Below are positions 1-8,266 of a DNA stretch of 64,000 nt, in pieces. Every line of letters begins with the position of its first letter. Within the stretch, counting starts at the first letter, position 1. The notes beneath the pieces are model-generated. The model was not told the DNA's origin and ran no database searches. It saw only the letters and a program-made list of their open reading frames with translations. The DNA is taken from contig NZ_QRDQ01000009.1 of the NCBI RefSeq assembly GCF_003385895.1, positions 744,001-808,000 on the forward strand, written 5' to 3'. The translations under genes and the position numbers were made by a program. Source of the stretch: Flavobacterium cutihirudinis. Its GTDB lineage: Bacteria; Bacteroidota; Bacteroidia; Flavobacteriales; Flavobacteriaceae.

Positions 1-627
1 AACTTCTTTCTTTCCTTAAAAGATAAAAAAGGAAAACAAATTCCAGTTTTGTTCAGACCTTATCACGAACTTACCGGAGGTTGGTTTTGGTGGGGAAAAG
101 GAAATTGTACTCCTGAAGAATTCAAAATGGCATGGAAATTCACTTTCGAATATTTACAAAAAAAAGGAGTTCATAATTTGATTTATGTCTACAATACAAG
201 TAGTTTCAGCTCAAAAGAAGATTTTCTGGCAAATTATCCTGGCGATGATTTTGCAGATATTATAAGTTTCGATTCGTATCAAAATAATGATGATAAAGAC
301 GGTCAAAAGTTTGTTGCCGAAGTTCAGAAACAACTAAAAATTATTAACGAAATTGGTCTCCAAAAACACAAATTAATTGCGATTGCCGAAGCCGGTTACG
401 AAGCAATTCCGGATCCAAAATGGTGGACAGGAACTCTAAACAAAGCAATTGGCGATTACAAAATATCTTATGTTTTATTATGGAGAAACCACGGCTGGCA
501 GGAAAAAGAACAAAAAATGCATTATTATGCACCGTTTTCCGGGCAAGTCAGCGAAAAAGATTTTGTAGATTTCTATAATCTTGACAAAACACTGTTTGAA
601 AAAGACATTCAAAAAGCCTTAAAATAA
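1..627 (+). CDS. GH26 endo-beta-1,4-mannanase, C-terminal part (5' end outside window)
   Basis: The reading frame is open from base 1, so this is the C-terminal 208 residues of a larger protein. It matches GH26 beta-mannanases. The acid/base motif RPYHE lies at about residues 19-23 of the fragment, followed by the aromatic stretch GGWFWWG. The nucleophile motif IAEAGYE (Glu at about 130) follows in the usual order. The family cuts internal beta-1,4-mannosyl bonds of mannan, galactomannan or glucomannan. It heads a co-directional set with a symporter 36 bp downstream, a phosphorylase and an epimerase, which is the classic mannobiose pathway order. The signal peptide and true start cannot be seen. 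Family assignment is firm; whether it releases mannobiose exclusively is inference. Confidence 0.93.
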   Translation, partial: NFFLSLKDKKGKQIPVLFRPYHELTGGWFWWGKGNCTPEEFKMAWKFTFEYLQKKGVHNLIYVYNTSSFSSKEDFLANYPGDDFADIISFDSYQNNDDKDGQKFVAEVQKQLKIINEIGLQKHKLIAIAEAGYEAIPDPKWWTGTLNKAIGDYKISYVLLWRNHGWQEKEQKMHYYAPFSGQVSEKDFVDFYNLDKTLFEKDIQKALK

Positions 628-662
628 TAACCAAATCTAAATTACAACCAAAAAAATACCAC

Positions 663-2054
663 ATGCACGACAAAATTAATTTAAAAGAAAAAATAGGTTA
701 CGGTCTGGGAGATGCAGCATCATCAATGTTCTGGAAAATTTTCAGTATGTATCTTCTCTTTTTCTATACCGATGTTTTCGGATTAGCCCCTGCTGTCGTA
801 GGAACTATGTTTTTAATTACCAGAATCTGGGATTCGTGTTTTGATCCTATCGTGGGAATCATTGCAGACAGAACAAAAACAAAGTGGGGCAAATTCAGAC
901 CTTATTTATTATGGGGTGCCGTGCCTTTTGCTGTAATTGGAGTTTTGACTTTTTACACGCCGGATTTTGACGAAAAAGGAAAAATCATTTACGCATATGT
1001 GACTTATTCCTTAATGATGATGATATATTCGTTAATTAACGTACCATATGCTTCGCTTTTGGGCGTAATGTCTTCTGACAGAAAAGAAAGAACAACTTTG
1101 TCTTCTTATAGAATGGTTTTTGCTTTTGGAGGAAGCCTTTTGGCACTTTGGCTAATTGAACCGTTGGTAAATTACTTCGGCGGAAGCCTTAATTCTAAAA
1201 CGGGCTGGTTGGCAACAATTGCTGTTTTTGGAGTAATCACAACGGCTTTTTTCTGGGGTTGTTTTTTCTTTACAAAAGAAAGAGTGAAACCAATTGAAAA
1301 CGAAGAATCAAATCTAAAAGAAGATTTAAAAGATTTATGGAAAAACAAACCGTGGTGGATTTTATTGGGTGCCGGAATTGGAACTTTAGTTTTTAACTCT
1401 ATCAGAGACGGCGCTGCGGTTTATTATTTTAAATATTACGTAAGCAGTAATGTGAACTTCGATTTTTCTCTTTTCGGAACTGATTTTCACATGGCACCAA
1501 CTTCTATTTATTTAGTTTTAGGTCAAGCCGCAAACATCATCGGAGTTATTCTTGCAACACCAATTGCAAACAAAATTGGTAAGAAAAAAACTTTTTTTGG
1601 TGCAATGGCTATAGCTTCCATTTTGAGTTTAATCTTTTATTTCTTCGGAAAAGAAGATGTTTTCCTAATCATGACTTTCCAAATTCTAATAAGCATTTGT
1701 GCAGGCTGTATTTTCCCATTAATCTGGTCCATGTATGCTGACAGTGCCGATTATTCAGAATGGAAACAAGGACGTCGCGCAACAGGATTGGTTTTTTCAG
1801 CTTCTTCTATGTCACAAAAATTTGGATGGACAATTGGCGGAGCCGGAGCCGGATGGCTTTTGGGTTATTACGGATTTCAGGCCAATGTTGAGCAAACCGA
1901 AACAGCACAACACGGAATTCAATTAATGTTAAGCATACTTCCTGCAATAGCAGCAGCAATATCAGTCGCTTTTATTTTATTCTATCCTTTATCTGAAGAA
2001 AAACTGCAAACGATAGAACAAGATTTAAACGAAAAAAGGGATCAGAAAATTTAA
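663..2054 (+). CDS. GPH-family sugar:cation symporter (MFS), probably for manno-oligosaccharides
   Basis: A 463-residue polytopic membrane protein. It begins with the typical GPH/MelB-like sequence (KIGYGLGDAASSMFW) and has the loop WDSCFDPIVGIIADRT followed by KWGKFRPYLLWG, a signature of the glycoside-pentoside-hexuronide family. About 12 hydrophobic segments are visible, with a hydrophilic central loop near residues 210-230. It sits between the mannanase and the mannosylglucose phosphorylase, so the probable cargo is mannobiose or a short manno-oligosaccharide crossing the inner membrane. The substrate is inferred from context only. The ATG start lies 36 bp after the GH26 stop, consistent with one transcript. 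Confidence 0.92.
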   Translation: MHDKINLKEKIGYGLGDAASSMFWKIFSMYLLFFYTDVFGLAPAVVGTMFLITRIWDSCFDPIVGIIADRTKTKWGKFRPYLLWGAVPFAVIGVLTFYTPDFDEKGKIIYAYVTYSLMMMIYSLINVPYASLLGVMSSDRKERTTLSSYRMVFAFGGSLLALWLIEPLVNYFGGSLNSKTGWLATIAVFGVITTAFFWGCFFFTKERVKPIENEESNLKEDLKDLWKNKPWWILLGAGIGTLVFNSIRDGAAVYYFKYYVSSNVNFDFSLFGTDFHMAPTSIYLVLGQAANIIGVILATPIANKIGKKKTFFGAMAIASILSLIFYFFGKEDVFLIMTFQILISICAGCIFPLIWSMYADSADYSEWKQGRRATGLVFSASSMSQKFGWTIGGAGAGWLLGYYGFQANVEQTETAQHGIQLMLSILPAIAAAISVAFILFYPLSEEKLQTIEQDLNEKRDQKI

Positions 2055-2083
2055 AAAAACAAATTAAGTTACAGAAAAAATAT

Positions 2084-3274
2084 ATGACAACAATAACCTC
2101 TTCAGCTGTTTTTCACGATCGAAAAGCAGCATTAGAAAAAGAACATAAAACGCTAATCGAGAAAAAAAATGCGCCGGAGGAAAATGCAGGAAACGGAATT
2201 TATCAGCGTTATAAAAACCCTGTTGTTACTGCAGCTCATGTGCCATTAAACTGGCGTTTTGACTTGAATGAAAAAACAAATCCGTTTTTGCAGGAAAGAA
2301 TTGGAATGAACGCTGCTTTTAACGCGGGCGCTATGAAATGGAACGGTAAATATCTTTTGGCTGTTCGCGTAGAAGGAATTGACAGAAAGTCTTTTTTCGC
2401 TATTGCGGAAAGTCCAAATGGTATCGATAATTTTAAGTTTTGGGAGAAACCATGCGTAATTCCACAAACCGAAGAACCTGATACAAACGTTTATGATATG
2501 CGTTTGATCAATCATGAAGATGGCTGGGTTTACGGTATTTTTTGTACCGAAAGAAAAGATCCAAAAGCGCCAAAAGGTGATACAAGTTCGGCTGTAGCCA
2601 ATGCCGGAATCGTGCGTTCTAAGGATTTAATAAACTGGGAAAGACTTCCTGATTTAATTTCGAACACTGGCCAACAACGAAATGTTGTTTTGCATCCTGA
2701 ATTTGTAAACGGAAAGTATGCTTTATACACACGTCCGCAAGATGGTTTTATTGATGTTGGTGCCGGCGGCGGAATTGGTTTAGGTTATGTTGAAGACATG
2801 AAAAATCCTGTTGTAAAAGAGGAGAAAATCATTTTCAGCAAACAGTATCATACCATTTACGAATTAAAAAATGGTCTTGGCCCTGCTCCTATCAAAACTG
2901 AAAAAGGTTGGTTGCACCTTGCGCATGGCGTTCGTAATACTGCCGCAGGTTTACGTTATACGTTATATATGTTCATGACCGATTTGAATGATATTACGAA
3001 AGTAACTCACGTTCCTGCCGGACATTTTATGGGACCTGAAGGAATTGAAAGAGTCGGCGATGTATCGAACGTATTATTTTCAAATGGTTGGATTGAAGAC
3101 ACTGACGGAACGGTTTACATTTACTACGCATCATCAGATACAAGAATGCATGTTGCGGTTTCATCTGTCGCAAAATTAATTGATTACGTGACGAATACAC
3201 CTGAAGATACTTTTATTTCTGCGGGGTCAGTGAAAACCATCATTAGTCAAATTGAAAAAAATAACGCAATATAA
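2084..3274 (+). CDS. GH130 4-O-beta-D-mannosyl-D-glucose phosphorylase
   Basis: A 396-residue protein of the size and pattern of GH130 subfamily 1 mannosylglucose phosphorylases. It has NAAFNAGAMKWNGKY near residue 76, a YDMRL segment with the likely general acid Asp138, and HPEFVNGKYALYTRPQ in the middle, followed by a five-bladed propeller pattern. The enzyme would split beta-1,4-mannosyl-glucose with phosphate into mannose-1-phosphate and glucose in the cytoplasm; no signal peptide is present. The epimerase that supplies mannosyl-glucose begins 6 bp downstream. This order reproduces the mannan pathway described for Bacteroides fragilis. A mannooligosaccharide phosphorylase of another GH130 subfamily is the main alternative. 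Confidence 0.93.
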   Translation: MTTITSSAVFHDRKAALEKEHKTLIEKKNAPEENAGNGIYQRYKNPVVTAAHVPLNWRFDLNEKTNPFLQERIGMNAAFNAGAMKWNGKYLLAVRVEGIDRKSFFAIAESPNGIDNFKFWEKPCVIPQTEEPDTNVYDMRLINHEDGWVYGIFCTERKDPKAPKGDTSSAVANAGIVRSKDLINWERLPDLISNTGQQRNVVLHPEFVNGKYALYTRPQDGFIDVGAGGGIGLGYVEDMKNPVVKEEKIIFSKQYHTIYELKNGLGPAPIKTEKGWLHLAHGVRNTAAGLRYTLYMFMTDLNDITKVTHVPAGHFMGPEGIERVGDVSNVLFSNGWIEDTDGTVYIYYASSDTRMHVAVSSVAKLIDYVTNTPEDTFISAGSVKTIISQIEKNNAI

Positions 3275-3280
3275 TTCATC

Positions 3281-4471
3281 GTGTCAGCAAAACTAAAGCA
3301 ATTAAAATCTGAACTTTCAGCTGAACTTGATGCTATTTTAAAGTATTGGTCAAAACATACGCTCGATAATCAAAATGGAGGGTTTATTGGTCAAATTGAT
3401 TTTAATGAGCAAATCATCGCTAATTCTGAAAAAGGTGCCGTTTTAAATGCCCGAATCTTATGGTCATTCTCTGCAAGTTATCAAATAACTAAAAATGAAG
3501 AACATAAAGAATTAGCTAAAAGAGCTTTTGAGTTTCTTTCAAAATATTTTTATGATACTGAATTTGGCGGTTTATTTTGGAGTATTAACATCGATAAAAC
3601 TTCAAAAGATACCAAAAATCAAATTTACGCTTTAGCTTTTGCGATTTATGGATTATCTGAATATTATGCTATTTCTAAAGACGAAAAAGCTTTAGAAATA
3701 GCCTTCAATTTATATTTAAAAATTCAGGAAAATAGTTTTGATCCTGAAAACAAAGGCTATTTTGAAGCTTTTACACGCGATTGGCAGCCTATTGAAGATT
3801 TACGCTTAAGCGAAAAGGACGCCAACGAAAAAAAGACAATGAATACACATTTGCATATTGTCGAGGCTTATGCGAATTTGTTTAAAGTCTGGAAAGATAA
3901 AACGCTTCAAAAAGATATCATTGAATTACTGAAAACAATAAACGAGCATTTCATAAATACTGAAACAGGACATTTACGTTTGTTTTTTGATGAAAACTGG
4001 ATCGAAAAACCGGATGTTATATCCTACGGACATGATATTGAAGCAGCCTGGTTATTGTTACAATGTGCTGAAATTTCAGAAGATAAAAATCTGATTGAAA
4101 TCTATAAAAAACATGCCATTCAGATGGCCGAAGTAACTCAGGAAGGCCTTGATACAGATGGCGGTTTATGGTACGAATTAGATCCAAAAAACAATGAATT
4201 AATTGCCGAAAAGCATTGGTGGGTTCAGGCCGAAGCTATGATTGGTTTTTACAATGCTTATCAGTTAACAGGCGATGAAAAGTTTTTAGATCTCGTTTTA
4301 AACAACTGGAACTTTACCAAAAAACACATTCTGGACAAACAAAACGGAGAATGGTTCTGGGGAGTTTACAAGGATTATTCACTAATCGAAAAAGACAAAG
4401 CGGGTTTCTGGAAATGCCCGTATCATAACAGCCGCGCTTGTTTAGAACTTATTCAGCGAATTCCCGATTAA
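3281..4471 (+). CDS. Cellobiose/mannobiose 2-epimerase (AGE family)
   Basis: A 396-residue (alpha/alpha)6-barrel protein of the N-acylglucosamine 2-epimerase family. The catalytic set of cellobiose 2-epimerases is visible: His192 (THLHIVEAYANL), His251 and Glu254 (SYGHDIEAAW) and His382 (CPYHNSRACLEL). Their spacings of 59 and 131 residues match the Rhodothermus enzyme. It would convert mannobiose to mannosyl-glucose for the GH130 phosphorylase just upstream. The start is GTG, 6 bp after the phosphorylase stop. No in-frame ATG fits better, because the upstream codon series runs straight into the preceding stop. No signal peptide, so cytoplasmic. Confidence 0.93.
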   Translation: MSAKLKQLKSELSAELDAILKYWSKHTLDNQNGGFIGQIDFNEQIIANSEKGAVLNARILWSFSASYQITKNEEHKELAKRAFEFLSKYFYDTEFGGLFWSINIDKTSKDTKNQIYALAFAIYGLSEYYAISKDEKALEIAFNLYLKIQENSFDPENKGYFEAFTRDWQPIEDLRLSEKDANEKKTMNTHLHIVEAYANLFKVWKDKTLQKDIIELLKTINEHFINTETGHLRLFFDENWIEKPDVISYGHDIEAAWLLLQCAEISEDKNLIEIYKKHAIQMAEVTQEGLDTDGGLWYELDPKNNELIAEKHWWVQAEAMIGFYNAYQLTGDEKFLDLVLNNWNFTKKHILDKQNGEWFWGVYKDYSLIEKDKAGFWKCPYHNSRACLELIQRIPD

Positions 4472-4514
4472 AACTTCCTTCTTCATCACTTATTATTGAA
4501 TTAAAATATTGATT

Positions 4515-5075
4515 ATGAAAACATTCTTCCTTTTTTGCTCGCTATTTCTAATTACAATAACAAATGCTCAAACCAATTTAGTCAAAAACGGTGGCTTTGA
4601 AAGTGATTTAATCAATTGGCGTGGAGAAGAAAATGCCAGTATTTCTCCTTATGATAAAAAAACAGGAAAAAACAGCGCCATGATCAACCAGTTTGTTGGT
4701 AACGAATGGAAAGCTTTGGACCAAACTTTTTCAGTGCCAAAAAAAACTTTTGCATTAGAAGTTAGTGTCTGGATAAAGTCAAATGCTATTGAAACCCAGA
4801 AAGAGGAATATAAGAACGGAGCTGTAATTGTTGAATTTACAAATTCAGCAGATAAACAAATTACTTCCGAAAGAATTGGTCAAGCGGTAGGTTCCACAAA
4901 TTGGACACAATTTAAAAAGACCATAAAAATACCCGCTGAAGCAAAGAATGTAAGAATCATGCTAGCGTTGGCACAAACCAACGGAACCGTATTTTTTGAT
5001 GATGTAAAAGCCATTGCACTTTCAGAAGAAGAGTATCTCAAACAAAATCCGACAACTGTAACTTCTGAAAATTAA
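4515..5075 (+). CDS. Small secreted carbohydrate-binding-module protein
   Basis: About 186 residues. It has an N-terminal signal peptide (MKTFFLFCSLFLITITNAQ) and then one beta-sandwich domain opening with NLVKNGGFESDLINW. That is a characteristic start of CBM4/9/22-like modules. The end of the domain, VFFDDVKAIALSEEEY, is also typical. No catalytic residues or second domain are seen, so it looks like a free-standing binding protein for mannan at the cell surface or in the periplasm. The ATG at 4515 is preferred over an upstream in-frame TTG at 4509. The gene lies 3 bp before the next glycosidase and is certainly co-transcribed with it. Glycan specificity is unknown. Confidence 0.78.
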   Translation: MKTFFLFCSLFLITITNAQTNLVKNGGFESDLINWRGEENASISPYDKKTGKNSAMINQFVGNEWKALDQTFSVPKKTFALEVSVWIKSNAIETQKEEYKNGAVIVEFTNSADKQITSERIGQAVGSTNWTQFKKTIKIPAEAKNVRIMLALAQTNGTVFFDDVKAIALSEEEYLKQNPTTVTSEN

Positions 5076-5078
5076 GAC

Positions 5079-6806
5079 ATGAAAAAAATATTTCTAATAC
5101 TGTTCACTATTTCTTTGGGGCAACTCTCATCGTGTACTAAACAAGACGATCCGACACCAACTCCCACGCCAACACCCGAAGATCCAGTTGTAAAACCACA
5201 AGTTGATCCATTAGTAGAAAATACAATTGGCTTTTTTCTGGACAACTGGACGGCTAAAAATTTTACTTCTCCAACAGATTTTACTCAAGCTACAATTCCA
5301 ACAACTACAGCGTCAACTATTACTGTTGATTATGCCAAAGTAATCACGAAAATTCCAAGCGCTATTTATGGTAACAATGCCAATTTATGGTCCGGAAAAA
5401 TGATTAACAATCCAACTCTTGTTACCGACATTAAAAATCTAAAGCCAAATATTATTAGATTTCCTGGCGGAAGTATTAGTGATATTTATTTCTGGAACAC
5501 TGACAAAATTCCTTCAACAGCGCCATCGAAATTGGTAAAAGCTGATGGAACAACTGAAGATTCCGGTTTTTGGTTTGGTAAAAATGATGCGGACTGGACC
5601 ATTTCTTTAGATAATTATTACCAGCTTTTGCAACAAACCAACAGTAAAGGAATTATTACCATAAACTACGGATATGCCCGATATGGAACTGGTGCAAATC
5701 CTGTTGAAGATGCTGCAAAATTAGCCGCAGACTGGGTAACGTATGATAATGGCAGAACACAATATTGGGAAATTGGCAACGAAGTTTTTGCAGATTGGGA
5801 AGCAAGTTACAGAATCAATACTGCAAACAATAAAGATGGTCAGCCAGAGCTTTTAAACGGACAATTGTATGCACAGCATTTTAAAATAATTGCCGAAGCC
5901 ATGCGCAAAGCTGCGACTGCTGTCGGAAATTCAAATATAAAAATTGGCGCTATAATGGTTGAAACAACTCCCGCCAGTTATTTGCCGGATTGCCATAAAA
6001 CATGGAATGATAAATTGCTGAAAAATATTGATGGAAAAGCAGATTATTATGTAATTCATAATTATTACACCAATTACAATACAAATGCTCCAGCTTCCGA
6101 AATTCTGGAAACTCCTAAAAAAGTAACAGCAGATATGATGAGCTTTTGCAAAAATGCTTTAACCACAACTGGCAACGAGATAAAACCATTTGCTTTAGAC
6201 GAATGGAATATTTTTTCGACCGGAAGTAAACAACAAGTTTCTCATATAAACGGAATGCACGCCACATTACTTTTAGGTGAAGTTTTAAAAAATAAAATTG
6301 GTCTTGCTGCACGTTGGGATCTTGCAAACGCTTGGGCAAATGGTGATGATCACGGAACTTTCAGTAATGGAGACGAACCTAATATTCCAAAAGGCAATCC
6401 GCGTCCGGCTTTTTATCATATGTATTATTTTCAAAAATATATGGGAGACCGTTTAATTGACGCAACAAAAGATTCTAATGGAAATTATGAAGTTTATGCT
6501 TCTTCATTTTCTGACGGAAAAGTGGGCTTAACTTTTGTAAACAAAGCGACAACTTCAATCAATATCAAAATAAATCTGAAAAATTTCCTTACCGGAAAAA
6601 AAATGTACTGGTACACTTTGACTGGCGATATAGACAATGGTGAATTTTCCAGAAAAGTAATTATTAATGGAACCGGACCAACTTTAACCGCTGGCGGACC
6701 AAGTAATTATGCCACTTTAAAACCTTATGCAGCCGAAACAGCAAATGGTACAAATATTACATTACCGGCTCGTTCTTCAGTATTTGCTGTAATCGAAAAA
6801 AAATAA
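5079..6806 (+). CDS. Lipoprotein clan GH-A glycoside hydrolase, distantly GH51-like, family uncertain
   Basis: A 575-residue lipoprotein. The lipobox LSSC places the lipidated Cys at 19, and a TPTPTPTPEDP linker follows. The catalytic domain shows clan GH-A landmarks: NIIRFPGGSISDIYFW near 124-139, acid/base Glu235 in YWEIGNE, a His-Asn-Tyr-Tyr cluster near 327-330 and nucleophile Glu375 in ALDEWN. A beta-sandwich tail ends with LPARSSVFAVIEKK. The R-x-PGG, EIGNE and DEWN trio resembles GH51 arabinofuranosidases, but the rest does not read as a canonical GH51. Context suggests a mannan-active enzyme, either an endo-acting hydrolase or a side-chain remover. That is inference. Confidence 0.72.
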   Translation: MKKIFLILFTISLGQLSSCTKQDDPTPTPTPTPEDPVVKPQVDPLVENTIGFFLDNWTAKNFTSPTDFTQATIPTTTASTITVDYAKVITKIPSAIYGNNANLWSGKMINNPTLVTDIKNLKPNIIRFPGGSISDIYFWNTDKIPSTAPSKLVKADGTTEDSGFWFGKNDADWTISLDNYYQLLQQTNSKGIITINYGYARYGTGANPVEDAAKLAADWVTYDNGRTQYWEIGNEVFADWEASYRINTANNKDGQPELLNGQLYAQHFKIIAEAMRKAATAVGNSNIKIGAIMVETTPASYLPDCHKTWNDKLLKNIDGKADYYVIHNYYTNYNTNAPASEILETPKKVTADMMSFCKNALTTTGNEIKPFALDEWNIFSTGSKQQVSHINGMHATLLLGEVLKNKIGLAARWDLANAWANGDDHGTFSNGDEPNIPKGNPRPAFYHMYYFQKYMGDRLIDATKDSNGNYEVYASSFSDGKVGLTFVNKATTSINIKINLKNFLTGKKMYWYTLTGDIDNGEFSRKVIINGTGPTLTAGGPSNYATLKPYAAETANGTNITLPARSSVFAVIEKK

Positions 6807-6827
6807 AATCACCATCTTTATATTATC

Positions 6828-8123
6828 ATGAAAAATTCTATTACAAAATTAGTACTAACAGCAATTTGTGTAGTCAGCCTAAGTTGCGAAGCACAGAAAC
6901 AACAGCCACGAATTACCATTAAAGGAACACAGTTTTATAAAGGCGATAAACCATATGCTTATATTGGAACTAATTATTGGTACGGAAGTTTACTGGCGTC
7001 AAAAAAAGTAGGCGATCGAAAAAGATTACTGAGAGAACTTGATTTCATGCAGAAAAATGGGATTGACAATCTTAGAATTTTAGTTGGTGGTGATGGTGGA
7101 AAATATGACTTCACTGTTCGTCCTGCATTGCAATACGAACAAGGAAAATACGATGAAGATTTATTAGATGGATTGGATTTCTTAATCAACGAAATGAGCA
7201 AACGTAAAATGTATGCCGTTTTATATTTAACCAATAACTGGGAATGGTCCGGCGGAATGTCGCAATATTTAGAATGGAATGGCAAAGGAGCGATTCCGGT
7301 TCCGAATATCCCACCAAATACATGGCCACAATTTATGTCGTATACGGAACAATTTCACGGTTGCGAGCCTTGTATGGAAGCTTTAAACAATCATGTGAAA
7401 TTTATTCTTGGCAGAACAAATGCCTATTCTAAAAAGAAATATACTGAAGACAATACTATTATGGCTTGGCAGGTTGGAAATGAACCTAGACTTTTTACAG
7501 TCGAAAACGAAGCGAAATTCACGAAATGGCTGAATAATATTGTGGATTTGATTGACAGTTTAGACAAAAATCATTTGGTTTCGACAGGTTCTGAAGGAAA
7601 AAACAGCTCAAACGACAGCATGGAAATCTTCGAAAGAACACACCAAAATCCAAATATTGATTATTTGACGATGCACATCTGGCCAAAAAACTGGAACTGG
7701 TTTAAAGCCGATAATGCCGAAGCTACAATGCCAAAAACAATCGAAAATGCCGGGAAATATATTGACGATCATATTAAAGTGGCGAACAATTTAAAAAGAC
7801 CAATTATTATTGAAGAGTTTGGACTTGCTAGAGAACATGAAAATTTAAATGCCGGAGCGCCTTCTGTTTATCGTGATCAATTTTATAATTATATTTTTGG
7901 AAGAGTTGCAGAAAGTCATAAAAATGGTGGACCGTTGCAAGCGGCCAATTTCTGGGGCTACGGTGGCGAAGGAAAAGCAGTAAATGAAACAGGAAAATGG
8001 AATCCCGGAGAACCTTTGACAACAGATCCTCCACAGGAACCACAAGGCTTAAATTCTGTTTTTAATGGCGACAAATCAACATTAGAAATTGTAAAAAAAT
8101 ACAATCTTAAACTGAAGAAATAA
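6828..8123 (+). CDS. GH5 subfamily 7 beta-mannanase, exported
   Basis: A 431-residue exported protein. The mature part starts with the GH5_7 pattern GTQFYKGDKPYAYIGTNYWYG. Next come LRILVGGDGG, NNWEWSGGMSQYLEW, the acid/base Glu219 in WQVGNEPR, the substrate-binding TMHIWPKNW and the nucleophile Glu330 in IIIEEFGLARE. This family cleaves internal beta-1,4-mannosyl bonds. The hydrophobic leader ends in VSLSCEAQ. It may be a lipoprotein with Cys20, although position -3 of the lipobox is Ser rather than Leu, so signal peptidase I cleavage after CEA is also possible. It is the second endo-mannanase of this operon and lies 21 bp after the preceding gene. Confidence 0.93.
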   Translation: MKNSITKLVLTAICVVSLSCEAQKQQPRITIKGTQFYKGDKPYAYIGTNYWYGSLLASKKVGDRKRLLRELDFMQKNGIDNLRILVGGDGGKYDFTVRPALQYEQGKYDEDLLDGLDFLINEMSKRKMYAVLYLTNNWEWSGGMSQYLEWNGKGAIPVPNIPPNTWPQFMSYTEQFHGCEPCMEALNNHVKFILGRTNAYSKKKYTEDNTIMAWQVGNEPRLFTVENEAKFTKWLNNIVDLIDSLDKNHLVSTGSEGKNSSNDSMEIFERTHQNPNIDYLTMHIWPKNWNWFKADNAEATMPKTIENAGKYIDDHIKVANNLKRPIIIEEFGLAREHENLNAGAPSVYRDQFYNYIFGRVAESHKNGGPLQAANFWGYGGEGKAVNETGKWNPGEPLTTDPPQEPQGLNSVFNGDKSTLEIVKKYNLKLKK

Positions 8124-8145
8124 AAATAGAAATCATCCCTATTTT

Positions 8146-8233
8146 CCGTAGAGACGCACTGCAGTGCGTCTTATGCGTAAAGAATATCCCTCATAAAAAT
8201 TGAATGTAGACGCACTGCAGTGCGTCTCTACGG
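8146..8233. repeat. REP-like palindromic pair between GH5 and GH97 genes
   Basis: Two copies (8146-8171 and 8208-8233) of a 26-bp element lie head to head as exact inverted repeats. Each contains the 20-bp palindrome AGACGCACTGCAGTGCGTCT. A decayed third copy lies at 10461-10488. The paired layout is typical of REP-type repeats mobilised by RAYT transposases, but no such transposase is in this window. The hairpin could also lower expression of the downstream GH97 gene relative to the mannan genes. Confidence 0.9.
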
Positions 8234-8266
8234 AATATCAAAATCAAAATTTGATAAAAAAACAAT

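Noticed and set aside
8146..8233. Reading the REP pair as the terminator of the mannan operon
   Set aside because: It has no T-tract on either side and the same 26-mer recurs in degenerate form elsewhere, which fits a dispersed repeat better.
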